Origin: Mactromeris polynyma
Taxonomy: Eukaryota; Mollusca; Bivalvia; Venerida; Mactridae
NCBI GenBank assembly: GCA_032209605.1
Contig: JASFXZ010000032.1
Span: 6,883,722 to 6,947,721, forward strand
Direction of reading: 5' to 3'
DNA length: 64,000 nt
The stretch's first letter is position 1. Each line of letters opens with the position of its first letter. The position numbers and the translations under genes were made by a program. The notes under the pieces were generated by a model. The model had not been told where the DNA came from. It saw only the letters and a list, made by a program, of their open reading frames with translations, and searched no databases. Shown here one piece after another: positions 22,601 to 33,331 of this stretch.

Positions 22601-25600
22601 AGGGATGCAAAATATATTACTGTACTAGACATGCCCTAGTTGTGACAAAATTTCTATCTATAAAACTAACTACAATCTAACATAACATTGCCAAACTTTT
22701 AGGAATTTATTCACAATAATATCAATTAACAAGGCAAGATTAAAGATTGTGTACTGTTTAGAAAAACATTAATTTCGATTAAATTTCAAGTAATTTTTGA
22801 ATTCAAGAAACATCAATTGAACATTATGCAGAGGTATAAAATGGAGACATTCATTTAAAATTATGCACAGTGCTAATGTGAATGTTGTGTGGGGTTCTTA
22901 GTCACAGCAATAAAATAATGTACATTAGAACCCCTTTAATCCGAAAATTTCGTCCGGTCTCGAGCTTGTCCGGTTTAAAGGGGTTCCGATGTATGTTATA
23001 TAGATGACCATGGATTTAAAGTTGTTTGGTAATCACAGAAAATGGCTGATACAATATATGTTTTCTAAATTTGATACATGTTGTATATACACCATTTAGT
23101 GAATGATAACAATAGTTTTAGTTAATACCAAATGTCAAAGGACAAGATAAAGACAGCTTGCTATAAAAACAATATTCAAATTCACCATAATTTTAACCTA
23201 ATGGGACAGTCTGAATCACAGGAGATTGTCACGAGTTCTTTCCCTTTATACCATCTAAATTTCTCTCTTTATCCCTTCTATAGTATACATATACTTTTTC
23301 CCTTCTATATTATTTACACAGTAAAACCACCTCAATAATAAGAACACCTCAAAATTAAGACCACAATTCTAAAATTCATTTTCACTGTTTTGCTCTTTAT
23401 TCAACCTCAATATTAAGACCACCTCAATATTAAGGCCAGTTTTCAAGGATCCAAAAGGTGGTCTTACTATTGAGGTTTTGCTGTATACTTAGAGCATGCT
23501 CACCGCAATGCGTCCAATCAGGCGCCTCTATTTCACCGCAATGCGTCCAATCAGGCGCCTCTATTTCAACTATCTATATCGCATAATTATACACATGGTC
23601 TAAGCCGGACACACCATAAAAATCAGTTTTAATATTTATATTTTTTTGCAGTAGGGATTAAAAGGTAAGATAAACAAATATACAAACATAGGTCAGAAGA
23701 AATTTCTATGCTGCTAGCATGACAGTGCAATATACGTACAACTTGTGGAATAAGGCTGAACGGAAAGCTCTTCAAAGTGAATGAGGGAACAAAGGAAAAC
23801 AAAGGAAATCGCAACCATTAATCATGCATATGTGTGGCCAGATGTGACTTGTTACCTTACAATACTACATAGACTCTGTCTATGCCCTGATCTACATGGC
23901 TTCTCATTTTTTATAATCTTCACCGAATCATAATGGTTTCGAACCGCGGTACTTATTGTCGGGCACTGCTCTGAACTGACCTGGAAAAATACAAATATCA
24001 TATACAATAATATACCACTCTTACAATGTAGTGTCAATACCTTGCGATGCTGCACAGACTTTGACGATGACCAGATCGGCATGGTTTCTGTAAAAGTAGA
24101 ATTTGAACCGACTCAAAATGATTCCTAACTGCGGTACTCATCGAAGGACATTGTTCTGACGAAACCTGCAAAATGTTCGAGTTAAAGAATTCATTTAAAT
24201 GCTGCAACGGAAAATGTTCGTAAAAAGCTTTTTGTTTCTTAGTTTCAGGGTTGAAAATACTCAATAAAGATACGTCAAAACATGAGATGTACTTAAACTG
24301 ACCAAGTAATCCATTTGTTTGATAACACTTAAAAGCCAATTAATTTGAGCTCAACCTTGAAGAAACTGTTTTGTTTTGTTTCCTGACCCACCGTATCACA
24401 TTCACTGCACACAGGGAACCAAATTGCAAATGTTACGAGACGTTAACCACAAACACCTTTACTGAATGCAGGGCTGCTCCTCTTTAACTATGCCCACTAA
24501 CCTGATTAAAAAAATATTCATCCAGTAGACAAAACACCCAATACATGAAAGAATGATTAGTAACATTAATATACATACATGTATTTTATTTTACCTTCTG
24601 TGACCTTATATGGATATATCATGACATAACAATAGTGTATGTTTATACCAATTATAAATATTGAGATCAATCATATACATACTATAGGCAGAAAATCATG
24701 TCTGAAGTGAAAATGTAATTTGTTTTAATGTTTGGAACTAAACTAAATGTCTTCATAGGGCACTGTTGCACCAGCTATGAGTTTTTAAGAAGAGAAAGGG
24801 CCATAATTCCTAAAAAACTGTCATCGTAATCAAAATAGAAATTGAACAGTATTTTATTATCCTATATATATGTGCCCAACATGAATTGAATCCATCCATC
24901 CTTTCAAGAGTTATTGATAGGCAAAGAATATCACACTGACAGATATATGCACAGACGTGTGCATTCTAATATTTAGGGTTTAAGTGATTTTTCCTTCTTT
25001 CAAAATAGCTCCTGTATGGGGTTTTATATGGTTTTCATACAGCAAACAGATTAAAAGCCCCGAACCCTGATGTCAGTAACCCCTAAACCCTAAATGTCTG
25101 CCAATAGAGACGGACGGATGTACAGGAGTAACACTTTATGACCTTTCACCATTCTTCGAAAGGCAGGGCATATTAAAAACCTAAATGCCATCCATAGGGA
25201 TGATTGTCTTTTCATGAGTATCATTAATTTCATTGCATTTTATTATGTTTATTGTTCACAACAAGTCTCCAGCCATTGTATACCATTAACAAAGTCACTC
25301 ATTTGTTAGGGTTGAGTAATGCAGTAGATACAAATGAAATATCAATAACAAAGATGTCAAACACCACAAGAGCATGCACATACAAGTCAATCAAATTCTG
25401 GACACCGTTTATTCAATTCCTTCACCAAAAACATTATCATTTGCTTCCAGAATAAATTCTTCAAGTAATGCCAGATAAAGAGCATTAATTGAATAGTTTT
25501 TGATGCCATGTTGGAAGATAGAAACAGAAAGAAGTATTGTATTGGGTTGGTAACAGCACCTTCAACAAACAAGATGTTATACCATTCTTCATTCAGTCCA

Positions 25601-28600
25601 GTTTTTATGCGCAGGAAAAGAAAAGGATTGGATATCTGAACGTACTACAGTCAGGATTTGATTTCACGAAGATCTCATTTGACATCTGTCTTAATCTCAA
25701 AATTTTCAAGAATTTCCGATGTAACAAAATACAAAGCCAATCAAAAGCTGTTATTTGTAAGGTAAATACTGCAGACATACCAACACCAAAGGTATGCAAG
25801 AAAAGGAATCTGGCTTTGTGTGCAGATGGAAATATCTGACTCTCGGGTAACTGTTTTTGCAGGAACTCAGCAGGGCCTCGTTTCCACCAAAACAGTTATC
25901 CTTGAGCCAGATATTTCTATTCGTTCCAAAAGCCAATGAAAGATTCTTATAATCAGTTACCCTACCAGGCTACCGCCCCCTTATACAAAGACATCAGACA
26001 AACAGAACACACATACCACAACAGGACAATCTTTGAACACATCATATCCATCCTTACCACTGGCTATATACTCCTTGGTACACAGTCTGTACTTCTGTAA
26101 TATACAAATAAATGACATCACACTTATATATTTTTATGAACATTTTCGGTGGTGAAAGAAACATATTTACTGTCTTGTCAAATAGTTATGCAAGATCAAC
26201 GATAATATAACAACAACAAAGTTAATGTGTCAATATATAACAGTATACAGTAAAACCTCAATAAAATGAATAATACGACCACCCTTGCGACCCTTGAATA
26301 TTGGTCTTAATATTTAACTGGTCTTAATATCGATGTTGAATAAAGAGCAAAGGATTTATCAGCTGAACAAAAAGTGTTCAAATAAGTAAAACATGTACAG
26401 CCATATCATACATATTGCAATATGTGACTAAAGTATTGCAATATATTGTGGTATGCTTCTGTGGTATAAGGACAGCTCTAAACAAATTTGATGCTTTATC
26501 ATCAGGCTAAAATAGTATAAGATATACAATCTACAGCAATTTTACAGAGATACACAAATCTATCATTAAGACCGAACCTTGTCCATAACAATGTATTCAT
26601 CTTGTACTTGCACGAGTCCCGCCTCGACACGATGGCCTGACGGCTTACTGGGGTCAAATACAAACTTGATACCAGATATCTGAGGAAACCGACCTTCGTG
26701 CTTAGGATACTGGGACACTCCATTCTCTAATGCTTTAATAACACCTTTCCCTGAAACAAAGAAAACACAATATATCCACGGAGGCCCAAACGACACCTAC
26801 TTCTAATTTTCACCACTTTTTTTACTATCTTGTTGTCTCAATCAATATCTCTCAAGAGAGATCTAAAATAAATGCTGGCGAAAATTACATCATATAGCAG
26901 TGCACCAGCCCAGTCGGTAGAGCAACTGATTATTAATCTGGAAGTAGTAGGTATAAACCTGGATGAAGTGAATATGCTCTAAGACAAATTGAAGGCAACA
27001 CATCTAAAGTCATTTGTCAACCTTTACTTTATATACTGAAATTGTCAATTGCTTTCGGAAGAACAGTTTATCAATGAGGTGCGTTTTTTGAGGAAGGAAA
27101 AAAATAGTTTACCTATCGCTATATAGGAAGAATTAGCGGTGCTGTTTCTTATACATAGGAAAAGTAGTCCTTATCTTTAGATAAGTAGCGTTATCTGACA
27201 GTGCAAAACAAAATGGTGTCCATGTCGAACAATGTCGTCTGGTCTGATGGATGCCATTTTGTAGCTAGCAAGTGTTCAAGCAGTTTTTCGACAGCTACAT
27301 TTTCTACATGGGCTTTTCTCACTTACGACCCCTAACGCTAAAACACACATCTAGATGGTAACCCAGGAACACTGGTTAGGTCAACTTATTGTTATACACA
27401 TATTGTTGAAAAACAGAGTAAAATTACGACAGCTGTGTACAAAAATGAGAGTTATACCAACCTGAAATCTCTATGACAACTAGAGGATCCACCATCGGTA
27501 GGATTGTCAACAAATCTCGTAATACGAACTCTCCTTTGGAATGTATTCTGTCTGACCGAAATGTCCCAGAATTCATAAGGCAAATATCCGCAGGCACGGC
27601 CTCCAGTATGATGTCTGTCACAAAATTGCCTGAAATCATGAGAATATAGAGTTAGTACATTTACAAACCAAAGTTTAAGTCAAAAGTATAATGTTTTTGA
27701 ATCAGGTCCCAGGTGCTTCATGCTATAAAATGATACCAAACCCCTGCATTTAGTGGACAATATGTCTTCCACTATCTAACTGAAATCTCTTCACAGAAAC
27801 AACTACAGTCGAACCTCGTTCATTCGAATTCATCGGGTCCAAAATTTAATTTCGAATAATACTTTATAGTTTCAAATAGCTTATTTCAATTTGACTAGCC
27901 TAGGAAGATAAACCATGATCTGATATTTATTTCGGATCATACCAAGTATTCGGATAGCAGGTTATCGATTATACAAGGTCCGACAGTAATTTCAACATAC
28001 AGGTAAACATACCTAGATTAGTTTCCATAGTCCTGATAGAAGCAAATCTCCCATCCATTGTAACACCCATAGAACCCAGATGTTCTCCCATTTTGCTGTC
28101 AATATCAGCTACAAGTCATAAAAAATATACACTTTACCAATATTTCTGATGTGAAAAAAACCCACAGAGAATATACATACAGTGTGGTTATGACTTTATT
28201 TTGTGATTGTTAATTCTTCCAAAGGGAGATTAGCACCAGGTTATAAGATATAGGAGAATTTGTTGGGTTTGGTTCCCATACTCCACTCTTTATAATTACA
28301 TGTACTCCTAGATTTGATTTTACAGTCAAATCTGTAACAACATTGACCACACAGAATATTCGGCACATACTTTACATTAGGATTCATTTATACACTCAAT
28401 ATGAGTCACTATAAGAGGCAAAGGAGTAAATTTGAGTGCTGAGTGTAAACGTCCGTAATAATCCCGGACCCAGAGCATATTAACTGTTTTCAAATATTAT
28501 TATCTTGGACTTTGGTAATTCTGATCACAACTTTTCATTTTGAGTACATGTATAATGGGAATCAGGAACATCAGACAGCATCTATTGCGTCAGTATTTTC

Positions 28601-31600
28601 AAACTTTAATTAAAAGTTTCTAAAATGTGTTTGATGTCAGAATCTGCTGCCTGAGTTAATGCATTACCTGATAGTCTATGTACTTCTTTCTTTAAATCTT
28701 CATCTTCAGGGTAACTTGAATCCAAGTCAATACAAGTCACATCAATATCCAAAACATCACCAGTTTTCTTTATAATTATTTTACTCATGTTACGGAAATC
28801 TGTTCCACTTTTAATGACATACTTCCCATTAACCTGAAATGTTTTGGCAATACAATAAAATCATCTGACATAATCCAGCGTCTGAGGTCATAAAACTTGA
28901 GACTGGTCTACAATCTCATCCTGAGACTGGTCTACAATCCCATCCTGAGACTGGTCTACAATCTCATCCTGAGATTGGTCTACAATCTCATCCTGAGACT
29001 GGTCTTCAATCCCATCCTGAGATTGGTATTCAATCTCATTTTTTATCTCAAATCTCATTCTTGTGTTTTAATTTTGAGATTTTCTTTTAAGATATTGAAA
29101 TTAAACATTGAATAAGTATTTGCATGGGTTATAATCATTCCAACATAATGCTTTATGTTATGCAAATTAATATTATAACTTACATTTAAAGGTGCATAGT
29201 CCTATTTATTTGACAAAATATCCTCAGTTATAAATATGAAGAAAATCAGTGGTAATTGCCTTCATACAGATGTACACTACAACACTGCATCGTCATGTTT
29301 TCAAAAACCACAAATACAAGCGTCCTAAACCATTATTTTCTATCCTGACCGATGTGCCATGCCATACCCCCCCCCCCCCACACACACACTCACCTTCTCT
29401 ACATTAAAGTCATGGTCATGTCCACCTAGAACGATATCGACACCAGGAATACACTCGGCCACCTTTCTGTCATTAGGCCACCTCATGTGTGTGAGTGCAA
29501 TCACCAAGTCAGCTCCCTGTAATCATTCAAGTGGTGTTACTATTTTCCTTTCTTTTCAGATGGTTACATTGTAGTTTCAAACCATCCATAAGACATTTCA
29601 AGTTACATAAAGACCTTCTGTTAGTTTGATATAGACACGCTTCTAAACCAAAAGTAGTTGATTTTAGTCATCAAAACAAAAGTAGGGATTCAGCAGTTTA
29701 GGAGGAGATGTCGTTAATAGTTTCCACTATATTATAGGCGGCTAATAGGCCATGTTTTCTTTGACAGAATTTAATTATTTATACAATCTTGGATGAGGAC
29801 CACACACCAAATATCAAAACTCTACACCATATGGTTGTGGACGAAGAAGATTTTCTAAGTTTTCACTTTTAACAAGGCCCGGCCTTCTTGTGACCATGTT
29901 TTTTGATGGCCCAATTAATGACTTCTCAGATGCAACTGAGAACATTCTGTACAATTAAATTTCATTTACCTCATTTCTTAGTTCCTCTGCCAGTCTGTTG
30001 CCAACTTCCACAAAGTCTTCGAAAATAATATCTTCTGGATCTATAGTAGACAGTGTATCAATCCACTCTTCTTCGACAAGACCCATCAAACCAACCTATA
30101 AATAAATCAAGGTCCTAATGCCACAAAATAGGTCCAGGCTTTGCCTTATTTTCTTTTAGCACTAGCTCCTTTGGGCAAGTTGCACAACCAAACCACTAGC
30201 CTGAAAGCATTCTTACTAGCCCATACGTATATAACTTACATAACAAAAATTGAAAAGTGACAGTACTGAAAATAATGCATGGGTGTATTTAACTGTCCAC
30301 AACTCCAATTAGGCCATTATTAACACATTGGCATAACACTACGTACCTATGAAAATGGACCCTTCTTAAAATTTCTTTTCAGGGATCTGAGAGGGAAATT
30401 TTCAGCAGCGTACTTTCAAATAGTTAACATTTCTATGAACACAAATGAATAACCTACCTACCTACGCACCTAACATTTCCTGGGTAGAGTTATGACAAAC
30501 AAACCATTTCTTACAGATGGGCGTATGATAAACACTATATATTGACCCCACCCCAAAACAACAACAACACACAAACAATGCAGAAGAAACAGAACTTACC
30601 TTGGTACCATGCCAGTCAATCATATGCTTAATTTTGCCATTTGCTAGAGGTTCATTATTTAATTTGTCTGTTATGTTGCTTAGCAACCATGGAAAATTTG
30701 TTGCCTCAGCAAAATCCTCTAAATGATCAACTCCAAAGTCTGAAAAGAAATGCAACCATTAAATAAAGTGTGGCTACTACTTATTAATTCTAAACTCCAG
30801 GAAATATTCTATTGCCATGCATATCACAGACATCATATTAGAAATGCACCTCTTAGTATTACCATTAATCAATATATATAATTACTGGTATGTTTAGTTC
30901 TACAAATATCAATTTAAATAACTCCTTGGGGTCAAAATGTGGCTTTTTGGAAATTCCAGGGGTCAAAGGGTCAACTCCATGGAACCCCTGCAACAGTAGT
31001 GTATATACAGTATATGACAGACAGCTATCCTGTTAAATGGTTCAGAGATCGTACATTAATCAGTTTTTGTTTGTCCTTCAGAAGCAACTGCTGGCAATGA
31101 ATAAGGGCATCCTTAAAAAATGTTGGTTTGGCAAAACCCGAAGCAGGAATATTTATGTGGATACTAAGGTAACAATATTTTGTATTTAGTAATTTTACTG
31201 TCATTCAAGTTTCAACTATTTATATCCCCCCATAGAAAATAAAATCCCCCCAGACCCCTAAAAAAGTGGAGTAGAGGTCATTTCCAGTAGTAGGTAGGAA
31301 TATGCAATATGCCAACAAACAAATGTTTCATGTTCAGTCTTATTTCAGATTGTCACTGAGAAGGTTTGCTTTGTACAGACTATGAGAATGATTACATATA
31401 CTGTAATCAAAAATAATTGGTACTTACCAAAATCATGGTTACCATAAACAGCACAATGAACACCGATGCCATTCAAACATGGAATCATTTGATTACCTTT
31501 CAGGAATATACTCACTGAAAAGACATGGCCAAATGTGTAGGCAAACAGAACATAAAACTACATAAATACTAGCATTGTTTATTAAAGACATGATTAAAAA

Positions 31601-32090
31601 TGTCATAGTTTTATCATCATAAACACACATGTATGCCGAGTTAATGCCTCTGTGGCATATGATAATAACTCTGGCCATTATTGTCCCTTGTGTCATAAAT
31701 GGTTATGGACAATGTGTGTGTCTTTTTGACAGTTGATGTAAGCAATGTAGATTAGAATGCTTGTTTATATAAAGTTTAGATATGAAAAGCCTGTTCTTTT
31801 AACTATGAAAATTCCCAAAAGCGATTCAACTTTTTCCAACTTGGCAAATTTTACGACGCATATTTTCCCAATTTATCTAGGGTCTTTTTCCCAAAATGGA
31901 CAGAAAAAGACCTAGACTTACTTAAAGATGGGTTTAAAGCATCTCCGCTGAACAAAACAAGTGGTTTTTCGGCTTCTTGTGACTTTACATAATATGCCAT
32001 TCTAGCAGCCCCTCCAGCAGGTTCACATTTCTGGGGATCGATGTTATATACATCATTAAAATGTAGAATTGTCAATGTATGATCTGCCAT
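13602..32090 (-). CDS. 5'-nucleotidase-family metallophosphoesterase (cytosolic type)
   Basis: Exons in transcription order: 32090-31922, 31514-31428, 30739-30600, 30095-29970, 29516-29394, 28833-28668, 28108-28013, 27629-27462, 26750-26578, 26094-26017, then either 24165-24041 or 23980-23856, then 14404-13966 and 13727-13602. One choice of the alternative exon gives 2016 nt, 671 residues. Phases agree throughout. The metallophosphoesterase core shows HFNDVYNI (D13), FSGDALNPS (D50), YGNHDFD (N82, H83), ALTHMRW (H184) and GGHDHDF (H207, H209). The nucleotidase C-domain has MNSGTFRSD (about 321-329) and SGKDGYDVF (about 428-436). The usual NDxH has Tyr instead of His. No signal peptide or GPI site, so it probably acts in the cytosol, unlike CD73. 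The last two exons add about 185 residues rich in Ser, Pro and Lys, with a KKKKR cluster. An acceptor at 32125 implies a non-coding first exon. The donor after 26578 (gttcgg) is weak. Substrate unknown. Confidence 0.88.
14405..15382. other. Intron of the nucleotidase gene, left of the retroelement
   Basis: AT-rich intron. Contains a short palindromic piece 'tccaggggtcaaagggtcaa' ... 'aacccctgaaa' (about 14695-14760, second copy at 30945-30995) and a partial family-1 MITE (14925-14997). Nothing coding. Confidence 0.5.
15383..16309 (-). repeat. Split direct repeat B2 (927 bp)
   Basis: Direct copy of 17364-18290 with a constant offset of 1981 bp and no mismatch noticed. Contains a threefold 30-bp internal tandem 'ccgtggcattacacaaccaa'-type unit at about 15830-15925. 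Open frames in it are short and repeat-derived; not called as genes. Confidence 0.9.
16310..17119. other. 810-bp segment between A2 and B2 of the retroelement
   Basis: Sequence found only once in the window, lying where a standard PAT/Ngaro element would have A2 joined directly to B2. It has no terminal inverted repeats, no obvious target-site duplication and no recognisable protein. It could be the shrunken interior of a second, tandem A-x-B unit, or a secondary insertion. Confidence 0.5.
17120..17368 (-). repeat. Split direct repeat A2 (249 bp)
   Basis: Direct copy of 22148-22396 (offset 5028 bp), starting 'ataacgattctaacacgacg' and ending 'aattttgattat'. It overlaps the start of B1 by the shared ATTAT. 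Confidence 0.9.
17364..18290 (-). repeat. Split direct repeat B1 (927 bp)
   Basis: Direct copy of 15383-16309, abutting A2 on its left and the SGNH remnant on its right. Identical open frames of 65, 68 and 70 codons in both copies show near-zero divergence, hence recent insertion. Confidence 0.9.
18309..18722 (-). pseudogene. SGNH-hydrolase C-terminal fragment of the retroelement
   Basis: 137-codon frame. It begins at block III (IIIINLGGNDL, residues about 11-21) and ends with block V (HDGIHLNDVGL, about 113-123), holding the catalytic Asp/His region. The N-terminal half with the GDS-type nucleophile Ser block is missing, so the fragment cannot be an active esterase. Its ATG starts two bases after the gag stop codon in another frame. 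A deletion has probably joined the end of gag to the middle of the hydrolase and removed the polymerase genes between. As I recall, SGNH-type hydrolase genes occur in some Ngaro-like elements. Confidence 0.7.
19271..19300 (+). repeat. Left TIR and TA duplication of the Tc1/mariner element
   Basis: TA followed by TACTTAACGGATTTAAAAAC and GCGACACT. It is the exact reverse complement of 21572-21601. Weaker inverted similarity continues for about 130 bp inward ('gctgtcattttg' versus 'gtcgtcattttg'). Confidence 0.8.
19273..21599 (-). mobile_element. Tc1/mariner transposon (2.33 kb), apparently complete
   Basis: Terminal inverted repeats of at least 28 bp with perfect match, TA target-site duplications at 19271-19272 and 21600-21601, and one intact transposase gene on the minus strand. 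The arms outside the gene are long (about 745 bp left, 540 bp right). Insertion is into the gag gene of the Ngaro-like element, hence younger than it. Confidence 0.82.
20018..21061 (-). CDS. Tc1/mariner-superfamily transposase, intact, DD35E
   Basis: 347 codons, uninterrupted. The N-terminal helix-turn-helix is around residues 20-40 (VANRLGVHRSTLYRLNQRY), followed by an arginine-rich GRPR-like motif (RDRPRSGQPK, 49-58) and a second HTH around 90-108. The catalytic DDE domain has SDETKV (D150), MQDNARPH (D250) and DLNPIEHVWDYL (E286). There are 35 residues between D250 and E286, one more than the usual DD34E of Tc1. By family it binds the terminal repeats and carries out cut-and-paste transposition at TA sites. 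All catalytic residues are present, so activity is possible. The start ATG is followed by the typical LNQRW opening. Base composition is clearly more GC-rich than the surroundings, in line with recent arrival. Confidence 0.93.
   Translation of the reverse strand: MVLHLNQRWQALGMIQAGLPYQQVANRLGVHRSTLYRLNQRYQATGTVRDRPRSGQPKVTSARQDINIRLQHRANRFRTATETARTIPGRQHPRIDPGTVRQRLRVVGLRCRRPYRGPRLLQRHRAARTHWTMVHARWALNRWDNVLFSDETKVMIDSSDRRQRVYRIRGERFNDNCVVQEDRFGRASTMIWAGITSNYKTELVFLDQGVGLGGQRRRVALNAQGYIRNVLQPVVLPFIRQHPHTVLMQDNARPHVAQVCINFMRQNGIQLLGNWPAMSADLNPIEHVWDYLKRRIRLRHLNTVHDLQAALQAEWRRIPQAFIRTLCRSMRQRCLAVRQAGGGHCRF
21572..21601 (-). repeat. Right TIR and TA duplication of the Tc1/mariner element
   Basis: Reverse complement of 19271-19300. 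Lies inside the gag frame directly after the GDYVNLAL codons on the minus strand. Confidence 0.8.
22148..22396 (-). repeat. Split direct repeat A1 (249 bp)
   Basis: Direct copy of 17120-17368. At its inner edge a 20-bp string 'taacgattctaacacgacga' is duplicated in tandem just before the gag start. It presumably holds the element's promoter; no motif was recognised. Confidence 0.9.
22921..22993. mobile_element. 73-bp hairpin MITE
   Basis: Left arm 'tacattagaacccctttaat' and right arm 'ttaaaggggttccgatgta' are near-perfect inverted repeats, starting and ending with TA. The loop reads 'aatttcgtccggtctcgagc'. Confidence 0.6.
23317..23485. mobile_element. Family-2 MITE
   Basis: Opens 'cagtaaaaccacctcaata' and closes 'attgaggttttgctgta'. 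The interior alternates 'accacctcaatattaag'. It sits directly against a truncated family-4 hairpin and probably inserted into it. Confidence 0.6.
23501..23566. repeat. Perfect 33-bp tandem duplication
   Basis: Two identical adjacent copies of 'caccgcaatgcgtccaatca' + 'ggcgcctctattt'. Each contains a CCAAT core and the palindrome GGCGCC. Confidence 0.9.
23856..23980 (-). CDS. Alternative exon 11B of the nucleotidase gene
   Basis: 125 bp between a ttttccAG acceptor and GTAACA donor. Encodes VSSEQCPTISTAVRNHYDSV ... ending in RQSLCSIVR. Same length and phase as exon 11A, with 32 of 42 residues identical including the codon split at the junction. Inclusion of both exons would break the frame because 125 is not a multiple of 3. 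Confidence 0.8.
24041..24165 (-). CDS. Alternative exon 11A of the nucleotidase gene
   Basis: 125 bp between a ttttgcAG acceptor and GTATTG donor. Encodes VSSEQCPSMSTAVRNHFESV ... ending in RQSLCSIAR. Only 60 bp of intron separates it from exon 11B. The differences from 11B cluster in the middle (residues ILLLQ versus IIKNE), probably a surface loop after the nucleotidase C-domain. Confidence 0.82.
24166..26016. other. Nucleotidase intron
   Basis: AT-rich, with many short open frames on both strands and no splice-consistent coding segment that fits the gene. One near-palindrome, 'cagatggaaatatctgactc' ... 'gccagatatttctattcg' (about 25824-25925), may be a short MITE. Confidence 0.4.
26247..26345. 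mobile_element. Family-2 MITE, partial
   Basis: Begins 'tatacagtaaaacctcaata' with the interior 'ggtcttaatatttaactggt'. The right half is lost. In a nucleotidase intron. Confidence 0.5.
26900..26965 (+). repeat. tRNA-like fragment (degenerate SINE)
   Basis: Contains 'cagtcggtagagcaactgat' (A-box-like) and a decayed B box 'aggtataaacctgg'. In a nucleotidase intron. No full cloverleaf. Confidence 0.35.
27804..27988. mobile_element. Family-1 MITE in nucleotidase intron
   Basis: Starts TACAGTCGAACCTCGTTCAT and ends 'caaggtccgacagta'. About 185 bp, well preserved. Confidence 0.7.
28893..29045. repeat. 24-bp minisatellite in nucleotidase intron
   Basis: About six copies of 'gagactggtctacaatctca' + 'tcct' with single-base variants (tctacaatcc, tcttcaatcc). 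It lies just upstream of exon 6 in transcription order. Confidence 0.85.
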
Positions 32091-32124
32091 GTCTCAGTCA
32101 CATTCGTTGTAGTAATTTAGTAAT

Positions 32125-33240
32125 CTGTAAATATACAAGGAATGCACTTATATGCTGCATTTATCATAGAACTATGGTGTTAAAATACATTGAAACAAAA
32201 CTCAATTTTCATTGGTCAGGGACTTCCCAGACGCAGAACTATTGAATCCCATTTTCAACTTACTGTGCATCCCTCATTCCCTGGGACCCCTAAACTAGAC
32301 TTTTGTCAAGTATAAACTGCATATCTGGGTCCCTACAAATTTACCAAGGGCCCCCAATTTATCAAACATGAGGGTTCAAGCTGAAAAATCCTAAGGAAAA
32401 CCCTGATTGTTTAAAGCTCAATTATTCATTGATATACAACGAGAATATACACTTCTTCATGAATGAAATAATGACCTAATGGCTAGCCTACTTTCCTAAG
32501 TCACACAATTTTACAAGTTCCCATTTTTCTTACCAGACTGAAGGATTTTTACCAGACATGTCATGCATTCAGTCACATGTGGCGAACTCTGTTGGTTTGA
32601 AGTCTTATCCATTTAACCGGAAATGAAGTCTTCTAGTGACAAGTAATACAAGCAAGAACAGTATAGTAGGCAGATCGCAAGCTCATTTAAGTGGCACAGG
32701 CACTCTTGTGGCCACTATTGGGGACTTTTATGGGTACAATTCCCCTACTTATATAATATGTTGAACAACATTTCTACACAACGCATTCTTCATCAAGAAC
32801 TACAAATGGATTATAAAATAATTATGTCAAAATTGATTGAAAATGGTAAAAATAAGTGAAATAGTGATGAAATAAGTATGACACAAAATTCCCCTTATTT
32901 GTCTTGAAAGACACAAACTTCCTACATTTGCAGGTAAGGGTACCTGTCCCCAAAAGCTGTCTAGTGCCCTGGGTAACTAGCCACATCTGAAGGCTCCACT
33001 TATGAAGAGGGTGGTGGCTCGTTAGGGAGCATAAAATTGTATTGACATTTTTTTTAACTAACTATTAGATATTTAATTAGTGTTTGCGATATGCGGACAC
33101 AATTTGGCGGGGACATTATCTTAGAAATAGAAATTACCAGCCTAAAATGCTTCTGTTATGATCATATGCTTTCTCTAGGCGCTTTTCCAGAGCGTCTAAG
33201 TGAGATTGATTTGGAGCGTGTTTAAAGTACAATACGTAGC
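32125..33240. other. Divergent intergenic region between nucleotidase and RPL13
   Basis: Contains a probable acceptor for the nucleotidase ATG exon (minus strand AG at 32125-32126), a family-3 MITE (32217-32404), and an ETS-like 'accggaaatgaag' at about 32618 that may mark the nucleotidase promoter. No coding exon. Confidence 0.4.
32217..32404. mobile_element. Family-3 MITE
   Basis: Second copy of the element at 2946-3160, sharing 'acttttgtcaagtataaact' and 'gcatatctggg'. Ends 'taaggaaaaccct'. Confidence 0.5.
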
Positions 33241-33331
33241 CGTTTGCTTCGGTACATAATCCGGAAACTGGGCATTATTAGTGACCCAAAATATTGCGAC
33301 TTCCTTTTCCGGTTGGTTGCAGAAAACTAAG
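33240..33331 (+). promoter_or_regulatory. RPL13 core promoter and TOP-like first exon
   Basis: A pyrimidine run CTTCCTTTTCC begins at 33300, as in 5'-TOP mRNAs of ribosomal proteins. It is followed by a short non-coding exon ending at a GTACGA donor (33331/33332). An ETS-like 'atccggaaact' lies about 40 bp upstream. The coding exon's acceptor at 34560 requires such an upstream exon. TOP sequences make translation respond to growth signals; that role is inferred from the gene class. Confidence 0.5.

Larger units (their letters stand above)
22397..23855. other. Nucleotidase intron, right of the retroelement
   Basis: No coding exon. Holds a 73-bp hairpin MITE (22921-22993), a truncated family-4 hairpin (23214-23310) abutting a family-2 MITE (23317-23485), and a perfect 33-bp tandem duplication (23501-23566). 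Confidence 0.5.
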
